In this document: in pieces, positions 56,011 to 64,000 of the stretch
How the letters are laid out: every line of letters starts with the position of its first letter
Position numbering within the stretch: the first letter of the stretch is position 1
Source: Cunninghamia lanceolata
Lineage: Eukaryota; Streptophyta; Pinopsida; Cupressales; Cupressaceae
DNA: 64,000 nt
Direction of reading: 5' to 3'
NCBI GenBank assembly: GCA_027924645.1
Contig: BSBN01000763.1
Coordinates: 7,068,001-7,132,000, forward strand
Notes under the pieces: model-generated
Database searches by the model: none
Seen by the model: only the letters and a program-made list of their open reading frames with translations
Told to the model about the DNA's origin: nothing
Program-made: the position numbers and the translations under genes

Positions 56011-57189
56011 AGGGCCAGAATGAGAGTAAAAGAGAAATTGATGAAAGTAATGGAATATGATGTGATACTTTAGAATATTTTGAAGGAATTTAAAATATTT
56101 TGAAGTGTTGTAAAAGCTTGAAGGACACATTTTTTGCTATTGTAAAGGGGATTTAATACCTGAAGTACAAATATTGCAAAAAAGTCAGAATTAGGTAGTT
56201 GAAACCTTCAATGTGATTGTACAAAGAAGGGACAAAATGGACTTTACTAGTACATGGAATGATTTCAGACCTTCCCCTTTTAATGTTTCTAACATTCCAC
56301 GTGTGCAAGAGATTTTCTTCTACCATTTTGCAGGCTTGACAGAGCATGGTTGTTGTCCTATTCTACAAATCGTCTGACAGTGCTTCTAGGCCAAAATTGA
56401 ATGTAGCGTGGGCATGTGCAGGGTTAGTTGACTGATTTTCAATACCCAATGCTATAGAAATATTTAAATGCTATATATAAATGAAGTAAAGATGTAAAAC
56501 AAGGTTGGTTAGCTTTTCTTCTAGACTATTATGCTGACCAAATAGTTTGTTATCACAAACCTTGTAACGCATTTGCAAGAACCAGTCAAATCTGATGCAT
56601 TGTGCTCGAAGCTGAGCCTTTGTTGTCTCTGATAATGGTTTACCAATGAATGTAGATGGTTATTTTGTGTCTACTCCTCTGTAACAAGTTATCTTATTTT
56701 TGTAATGGTTATTTAGCCTTCATGATCAATATAATTATTAACATTTTGCCTCTTATGATTTTTCTCTGTGTTTATTTGAAGTTTGTAACCCATTCTGTGG
56801 ATAAAACGATCTCTCTGTTAGTTATAGTTTTCTATTTGAGCCTCTATTAATGCTATAAGTCTATGTGAGTCTCTTTCAGTAGTTAAGGTCATTGTTGTGT
56901 TATGTCATTCCCAACTAACACCCCTAAATCTTGGTGTATCATCTTCCCTTTTAATTGAACAGTCTCCTCTCTCTTTCCCTTGGTGATCATCAACATTAGA
57001 TTCAGTTTAATTCTTTGATCCTTAAGCTCAGAAAGAGGAACTAGCCTTCTTTGGAGGTTGGTCTCAACTGCAAGGTCCCACACCTTGAGACCAATCCCAT
57101 GTTACTCTTAAATTGTTGAGACTATCAAAGCTTCAACAAAAGGGTGCAATTTCAGGTGATAAAATTATCCATTAAGATAGGTGGCATAT
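56011..57189. other. Unassigned DNA
   Basis: No gene recognised. Minus-strand frames at 56153-56347 and 56889-57083 are short and have no features. Confidence 0.4.
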
Positions 57190-57430
57190 TGTAAAGTTCA
57201 AAAATACCACTTACTAAAAATAACTGATGAAAAGCAAATTCAATCAAAATAATTAAATAGAATAAAATAATTATATTCTCCTAAAATGGTGTGAAAAACA
57301 GAAATAATTAAATATTTTCGCATAATAACTCAACTCATGAAATAACTTTTACCAATACATTCAAATAAGATTACATACATCAGTTAATCAATAAGTATAT
57401 CAAAATAAGACTATGCCTTTACAAAATTTA
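57190..57430 (-). repeat. Distal end of the left (3') LTR
   Basis: Direct repeat partner of 63763-64000. Begins TGTAAAGTTCAAAAATACCAC on the plus strand; differences are mostly transitions. Confidence 0.75.
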
Positions 57431-58084
57431 GCCATGTAGGCTTATATAAGAATATCATATTAGCAATATATATATGTTATTCCACATCTGCTCCATTGAA
57501 CCCGAGAGAGAGAGCATCATCGAGGTGATTTTGTGCCCATCCACAAGGCTCACGCCTCCCTGATCTTCCTCCCAATGGAAGAAGCCTGACCCTTCATGTG
57601 GGGTCTAGCAAACTAAAGACAACTTAGGTGAAGGAATCTAGTGCAATCATGATTTAACTAACATTCCTATAGCATGTGTCAAATGCTAATACTGATCTAA
57701 TTTAATGTCAACAATTCCTATTACAAGGTTGGACTGCCAACATTGACCAAGAATCACTCGTCATGTTTCTTTTTCATCACCCAATTGTATAAATAGAAAT
57801 CACTTATATATACCAGAAGAATTAAGTCACTCATTATGCCATCGACAAATATAATACATACATCAATTCGGATGATATGATAATCTAATACAATTACCAA
57901 GGATTTAATTCACAAACATATCACAAACATTCCTTATAGTCAAGTCGATACTATCCTTTGTCAACCGAAGCAAGCATATTGCTCTAGGACTTATCATGTT
58001 TACATTCTGCAAAGAAATCTATTTCCAAATTATAATGTTTCTCTATCCATTTGAAAATGAGTTAAATAATAATCAATAGCACAG

Positions 58085-58088
<4 letters not shown>

Positions 58089-58175
<87 letters not shown>
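58089..58175. repeat. (AT)n microsatellite
   Basis: About 85 bp of uninterrupted AT. Shorter AT runs occur at 58269-58297 and 60268-60293. Confidence 0.97.
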
Positions 58176-58177
<2 letters not shown>

Positions 58178-58263
58178 TATTTGTAAACTGGTTAAGTGTT
58201 AATCTAATATACATAAATTACTTCACAAAGGCATTAAATACATGAAATCTAAAATATGCTGGA

Positions 58264-58301
<38 letters not shown>

Positions 58302-59178
58302 ACCATTATTAAATATATATAGCTAATATCAAATATATATCAATGATTTAGGAGGCTGACTAGTGTCTTTTAAATTCCTTTTTGGCTCTTCTTCACTTTC
58401 TTTCGTTCCTCTTCTGCTTCCTTCCAACTGTATATGTGTTTTGACTCTCTTCCTTATTTTATTATTCTTTTGTTTCTATATTTTTATCTATTTGATTTAT
58501 TCTATTTTTATTTTGTTGCCAATGTTGTTCATTTTCATCATAATCTTTTAAAAATTTATAATGTTATCTTTTCAAAAAAAAAACTCTAACAATAAGGTAG
58601 CTTATTTTCTATTTTCTTATTTTCTTATTCTATCTTTTTATTTTGTTGCTTTTATCTCATGAAAACTTGCTATTAAAATAATATATTAGATAAATATTAC
58701 TCCTAATATTTATTTATTTAATTCTTTCTAATTCAATTATCTACTTTGTTTTTGCATTATTCTATTTTTGTTTTCTCTTAACATGGCTTTTTCCCTTGAT
58801 TTTAGCTTCTGATTTTGTATTTTCATTTTCTTTCTTATCCATTTGCTTTCTTTTTTATTTTTTCTTGTTTCTAAAACATAGTCATCATCTAATTACAATG
58901 CAAGAATTTACTTTTTATAATTGGATAAATATTATGACTAATATAGTGGGTGGAAAGGTGGGACACCTTCCACATAATCCAATGTGGAAGGTCTAGGGCT
59001 CGGTGGCAGCGGAGGGACACGTTGGCTTTCTTCATGACACGATGGCAAGCCTTTCTAAGCACCTGCAAATTTTGATGGGATTTGGCAATCATTAATCATT
59101 GCAAGGATGTAAGTCTCATTTCTTTGCTAGCCTTTGATGACGGGACCCTGCATTCAGTGGATGACGAAAGAATCATAG

Positions 59179-59397
59179 ATGAAGGTGATGAAAATTGCGG
59201 AGATCAGGCGAGTAAAGTGTATGATTAAGGAAGTGGCGGATAGATTGGCCAAACAAGAGGCTAAAGTACTTCATTCCCTATTAGTACACGAGAACTACAA
59301 TTTCACTACAAATAAGAGATGGAAACATTATTTTCTTGAGTGGGGAGTTGTCACAGCGTCGTTGGCACATCATTCAGCACATACTCCTCTTAAATGA
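59179..59397 (+). CDS. Weak 72-residue ORF upstream of copy 3
   Basis: ATG 59179 to TGA; contains EVADRLAKQEAK, which loosely resembles the end of RNase H domains of plant LINE elements (xxADxLAKxA). The composition is protein-like but the frame is short. If the resemblance is real this would be a LINE remnant and copy 3 of the 184-residue family could lie near a LINE tail. I give it low weight. Confidence 0.2.
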   Translation: MKVMKIAEIRRVKCMIKEVADRLAKQEAKVLHSLLVHENYNFTTNKRWKHYFLEWGVVTASLAHHSAHTPLK

Positions 59398-59480
59398 TTG
59401 AGGCGTCCCAATGGTTTTTTAACTCACTTTGGCAGTAGATAGTCTCACATTCTCCTTAGTGAGTGAATTAGAGAGAAGCT

Positions 59481-60035
59481 ATGGATACCCCGATGAGATT
59501 AGTAGGCAAGAAGAGCCAAATGGCTTTCCTTGGTAAGATTTCTAACCTCTGGCTCACTAGGATTATGAAAACCAGTCACCCCTTGGCAGTTGCGGCAATC
59601 AAAAGGATTTTGGGTAAATGTTTCTTGTAGGCCAAGGACTGGTATAGAGTTAATTCTGACATTTCCTCCCACTTCGTTGCCTTGTTGCTTGATCTAGGCG
59701 AGGAGAAACCGATGGTAATCCGCCTTGCAAAGGAGATTTTCATGCCTGAATTGTTAGGTGGTTTGGAGGAGGCCGTTAAGATGGCCAAGATGGGGGTGGG
59801 TTTTTCGTGTGCGTGTGACTATGAGAAGTGCAAGGCTGGTGTGGAAGACATTCTGTGGATTCTGTTTCTGGATAACTTTGTGGAGACTACTTTGATTGAG
59901 CATCGTGAGAGGGCAGAGGAGGGGTGCAACTTTCTGAAGTGCTTTTGCAACCTTGTTCAACCTTATGGAGTGAAATGGCTATATGAGTTCGTAGACCTGG
60001 TTCGAGCGAAAGAGGAGGCGGTGGATTTGGACTAA
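59481..60035 (+). pseudogene. Unknown 184-residue protein family, copy 3 (one in-frame stop)
   Basis: Exactly 185 codons from ATG 59481 to TAA 60033-60035, with one TAG at 59628 and no frameshift. Starts MDTPMRLVGKKSQMAFLG; core AIKRILGKCFL, YRVNSDISSHFVALLLDLGE; C-terminal CNFLKC and VKWLYEFVDLV as in copy 2, then an acidic tail. It is collinear with the copies at 10161 and 21156. Downstream, about 200 bp of UTR-like DNA ends in CATAAAAAAAAATATTATGACAT, which may be a short poly(A) and would fit copying through RNA. Function is unknown. It lies inside the probable LTR of the minus-strand element, as a nested insertion. Confidence 0.62.
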
Positions 60036-61064
60036 TCTTTAGACACAGTTAGGCTTTTTGATGTTTTAGTAATATTATGGTGGCCAAGTGCTTGCCCTTA
60101 GTCAAATATACTTTTATTTACAGTCTATAGGGTCAGTAGTCTACTTCAGCTGTATGCTTCCGAGTAAGGGGATTGATACTGTAAAAATTTGATGTAATCT
60201 CTTTTTGATAATATTAATATAATATTAGCATCCCTACTACAGCTTATCCATAAAAAAAAATATTATGACATATATATATATATATATATATATTACTTTA
60301 AATAAGAAGAATATTACTTTCTTTCTTATCTAATTTGATAAAAGAAAAATATAACTTCTAATTTCACATCTTAACTTGTCCTTATCTAAAAGGAAAGCTT
60401 ATAAGGATTTTTTTTTGTTTTAAATACTTCTTTATATTTCTTTTATTGATTTTGTTTTCTTTTTCTTATTTTTGTTTTTATTCTAATTTTCTTACTTTAT
60501 TCTTTCTTTTCCTCTCTTGTTTCTTTTTTTTTCTATTCTTTCCAATTCGACATTATCCATTAAAGATGAAAGAAATTAAATTTTGAAAGAATTAATCTTT
60601 TAACTATCATATATATAATTGTTATTTCTAATTGACTTATAAAATAGAAAAGCATAAATGACAATGCATTATTATCTATTTTAAACATATCAAATTATCT
60701 AAATAATTATTCCCAAAATATTTCTATTAATCTATATCGACTATTATAGTCGAATGATTATTCTAATGCAATGCAAATATTAATGTGACTAAATATTTTA
60801 GTCAAATCAGCCAAATTAATTATGAAATTATTTTTTTCATACAAACACGTATATTGATGCAATTTAATCTACATGGAACTATGTGGTGTGTGCAAATTCC
60901 TTTCACCACAAGTTGCCATCAATCGGCTAGGCGCCTCCTCCTCGATGATACTCTCTCCATCGAGAGAGTATTCCTGTAACGCACATGAGTCAAAATTAGT
61001 CGACGATCATTAAAATAATAATATTTAAATTTAAAATTAATTATTGAAAATAGGGGTTGTAGCA
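60036..61064. other. AT-rich DNA between copy 3 and the LTR boundary
   Basis: No gene. A palindromic CGATGGAGAGAGTATCATCGAGG-like stretch lies near 60940-60970. Confidence 0.4.
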
Positions 61065-61080
61065 TCCTTCCCCCTTTTAA
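61065..61080 (-). other. Candidate polypurine tract
   Basis: On the minus strand TTAAAAGGGGGAAGGA directly precedes TGCTACAACCCC, a typical LTR start. Confidence 0.55.
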
Positions 61081-62285
61081 AGAATCATTGTCCCTATGAT
61101 CAAATCAAATTAACTTATGCCACGGTTTCATACCTCTTTAACTATGTTTTACTTTAGTGTCAAAATCGGCCCACCTGAAAATGTGTCAGTTCTCCAAGCA
61201 CTTGTTTGTTCATAACAACAAAAAAATCCTCTATCTAACGTTCATTCACTTGCACACATCGTTAACATGTCACTACTTCATCAAATTAACTTTATTTCTA
61301 TACTTTCTGACAAGTAAAAGCATGCAAGCTAATTCATTTCTTTCATACAATATTCCATAGCTTAATCAAATCTTTATTCATATTCCCAGACATTTACATC
61401 TAGAAAGAAAACAATTATGTTCATTTTGTCAACATGCCTACTCGCATGAGACATCAGAATAATTGCCTTTATGATGAAAAACAAGCATCCCATACTACTT
61501 GTTACATCATTGGCAAATCAAAACACTAATGAAAGAAAAAGTCTCCACAACAGAAAATATCAACAAATTACAACAAGGTCTTCAACTTAATCAATATAAA
61601 AGATCATCAACATGATTAGAAAGATCAGAGATAAGAAGATTATCATGATCTCAATACTAGTGTAATCATTTACTAAATTTAACAATGAAAAGTAAATCTC
61701 AATCTATGAGAAACTTTCTATTAACAAAGCTATCTAGAATGTATAATCTTTTACAATTTCTCAAGTGCAACCTTAGTTCATAGAGAGAGAAGTTCAATAC
61801 ATGATAAAATGTACTTTTTGAATTACATAAAGAGATTCAAATGTTCAATCTATCTTCAGCTGCCATAACCCATAGGTCTTTTGCAAGTCGAAGGTCAAGA
61901 GCATGGTTAAGGTGCTTTTTCCACTCAACCATTAAGTACAACACTTCCCTGGGATTCTTCCTAACTTGAAGAATACCTGGCCCTTCATGAGGCTCCTAGA
62001 AACCTAGAACAAATGGGCAGGAGGGAAACTATCGATGCATGCCTGATGTCTTATATGCACTCTATACTAGAATGAACATATTTCTTGCATACAGGATGTG
62101 ACAGAGAACTATAAATAGTAACTAGGCATTCATTATCCATCTATTTCAATGGTACAATATTGCTTTGGCCAAAACATAAATACAAAATTGGATGATATTG
62201 AAAAAGAAGATCACCTTCTCTGTTAGTCCACGTTCGGCATCCTATCTCAGAAGGTAAGCTTAAAGCGTATCACATACAACACGAC
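61081..62285 (-). other. Internal region of the minus-strand element, no ORF
   Basis: No reading frame above chance. On the minus strand 62010-61860 reads LQVRKNPREVLYLMVEWKKH for part of its length and is related in DNA to 57500-57650; it may be a degraded coding remnant that I cannot identify. Confidence 0.35.
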
Positions 62286-62289
62286 TAAT

Positions 62290-62960
62290 CTATTTTAATT
62301 GCACAAAATACAGACTAGATAAATATGATAGTGCATAACACGCACAAATGCACAATGAATACTTAACAATGAGAATGCATGAACCCTCGGTGCACAAATC
62401 ACACAGGGTATGAATACATAATTTACTTGTAGTGCCTCACTCGCACAAAATTTGCATACAAGGGGCATTACTCATTCAAGCTATGCACAACAAATATGGT
62501 AGTGCATTTCTGTCACAAGTGCATCGCTCACACAAAATATGAATTATGCATAAATCACTTTAGTATAATTATAGTGATCATTACTTAATCCAACAATCAC
62601 AATGAATAAAAAAATGTATCTCACACACAAATTATAAATATAATCATTACTCAAGTGCTTTATCTGCATAAAGGAATCAATAACTTACTCTAGTGCATCA
62701 CTCGCACAAGGACAACAATAATATGACATATGCATCACTCACATTAGTATACGTATAGTGAATATTTCTCGTTCAAGTATAAATATAATAAATATGATAA
62801 GTGCATTTAAGGAAACAATTTTTTTGCTATAATATGAGTACAATCATTCATACAGATGCATCATTTGCACAAAGCATATGAAGTGCATTATTGCACATGT
62901 GCATTACTTGCTCAAGAAAAGTATCATTCTCATATAGTACATATGTATAAGTACTCTCAC
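62290..62960. repeat. Degenerate array of GTGCATCACTCGCACAAA units
   Basis: About ten imperfect units such as GTGCATCACTCGCACAA, GTGCCTCACTCGCACAA, GTGCATCGCTCACACAA, spaced 40-90 bp in AT-rich DNA. Confidence 0.65.
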
Positions 62961-63747
62961 TAATAACAATCAAACATACATGATTCATCACATCAATCAT
63001 TTCTACCTTGTCTATTAGACAGATCGAGACAACTTATCTAATCAACTTCTATCATGAGTCACCAATGAAGATCCTTAAGACATCTGAACCTTGCATTTTT
63101 GAAAGATCTCATGGGTTCTACTAGATCCATGCTCAAATCCTGAAAAGAATAATGCATTGCTCTAAAATAACCTTATCCAAAACCTAATACTGTTACAGTA
63201 ATTCTTACCTTAAAACATCCATCCCCAGTTTCCTTCTTCTGAAAAGGCTCAGTCCATGTTTATCCATCATTATCATCTTTATTTATCTCCCAAAGGATTT
63301 TATTTCTTCGTCTTATTAAAATTTTATCTTTTCTTCCTCCCTTGTATCTTATCCACTCATTCATCCTTTACATCATCAGAGAGATCTCTTTTCTCAATAT
63401 ATTTCTCTTATTAATTCACTTTTATTTCCACATCATCATTCATGCGTTGTCACCATATAAATTACCCATCTTGGCTTACTTCAAATAGTCACCATTACTC
63501 TTACTACCAAGTCCTATGAAAACCTTACTAAGGCGAAGAGGTCTCACACCTCTAGAGTTCTTTGAACTATTGTACTATGTCTAAACTTCTACTCGGTTCC
63601 AACCGAACCATCTAAGAATCACCAAGATTCCAACTCTTCAAAATAATCTTTGGCCCATAACTAGGGTTCTCTATTCGATACATAGGTTCACATACTATAA
63701 TTCAACCTAAACGTAGAAGACTCGAGGCTCGAGTGTTGAACCCGAAA

Positions 63748-63760
63748 CACTTTGATACCA
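63748..63760 (-). other. Primer-site-like sequence of the minus-strand element
   Basis: TGGTATCAAAGTG on the minus strand, two bases inside the LTR end. It resembles the TGGTATCA core used by plant LTR elements. Confidence 0.55.
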
Positions 63761-63762
63761 CA

Positions 63763-64000
63763 TGTAAAGTCTGAAAATACCACTTACTAAAACTAACCAA
63801 CGAAAAGCAAATTCAATCAAAATAATTAAATAGAATAAAATAATTATATTCTTCTAAAATGGTGCAAAAAAGGAAAATAATTAAATATTTTTGCATAATA
63901 ACTTAACTCATGAAATAACTTTCATCAATACATTCAAATAAGAATACATACATTAGTTAATCAATAAGTATATCAAAATAAGGTTGTGCCTTTACAAAAT
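63763..64000 (-). repeat. Proximal end of the 5' LTR (cut by the window)
   Basis: Repeat partner of 57190-57422. Only 238 bp are inside the window. Confidence 0.7.

Larger units (their letters stand above)
57190..64000 (-). mobile_element. Probable minus-strand LTR element, 5' LTR leaving the window
   Basis: TGTAAAGT... at 57190-57422 is repeated at 63763-64000 with about 91% identity by eye. Next to the right copy, on the minus strand, the LTR end (ACTTTACA) is followed by TGTGGTATCAAAGTG, a primer-site-like sequence. On the minus strand AAAAGGGGGAAGGA (61078-61065) precedes TGCTACAACCCC at 61064, a good polypurine tract and LTR start. So the 3' LTR would be 57190-61064 (enlarged by microsatellites and other DNA) and the internal part 61065-63762, without any gag or pol. 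The boundary at 61064 cannot be tested because the right LTR is cut off. A diverged segment is shared by 57500-57650 and 61900-62045, which is unexplained. Confidence 0.5.

Noticed and set aside
62290..62960. CRISPR-like regular repeats
   Set aside because: The units are degenerate with variable spacing in plant nuclear DNA; it is an AT-rich degenerate tandem array.

Overview
The window is nuclear DNA of a seed plant. It is AT-rich and gene-poor, and most of it is decayed retroelements, with pieces of plant housekeeping genes (a histone H2B pseudogene and a PPR fragment). Large nested LTR elements and several unfamiliar element families suggest a giant, repeat-packed genome, most likely a gymnosperm. 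That placement is inference. I recognise no complete host gene, rRNA, tRNA or CRISPR.

Layout. 1-0.53 kb may hold the last exons of a gene running in from the left. 2.6-8.2 kb holds an H2B pseudogene, a PPR fragment, a three-copy 373-bp tandem repeat and a minisatellite. 8.2-12.5 kb holds two unidentified ORFs, the first copy of a 184-residue protein family and a TTAGGG-like degenerate array. 12.5-15.3 kb looks like an LTR in reverse orientation. 15.3-26.3 kb holds two very long decayed reading frames (16831-20151 and 22497-26331) with related 5' flanks, and a second copy of the 184-residue family between them. 26.9-29.9 kb is a hAT-type transposase gene on the minus strand with ten in-frame stops and no frameshift.

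31.8-46.55 kb is the core of the window. An old LTR element (TSD ATTAC) has a younger relative (39030-45560, TSD GGTAA) inserted in its 3' LTR. Both carry an ORF1 with a coiled coil and four CCHC zinc knuckles, and a very long ORF2 of unknown function (995 codons, open, in the young copy). No protease, integrase or reverse transcriptase is present, so the family is non-autonomous. ORF2 resembles in layout and short motifs the two long frames at 16.8 and 22.5 kb, which suggests one superfamily with at least three diverged lineages in this window.

48.4-54.9 kb holds two decayed Ty1/copia elements, one on each strand. 57.2-64 kb fits a minus-strand LTR element whose 5' LTR leaves the window; a third copy of the 184-residue family lies inside it.

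A theme across the window is decay without frameshift. Five separate reading frames (1107, 1002 and three of 185 codons) keep their frame end to end and are broken only by stops, mainly TAG. This is what cytosine deamination at methylated CHG and CG sites would give. The young element is rich in CCGG, and several homologous sites in the old one read TG or CA instead.
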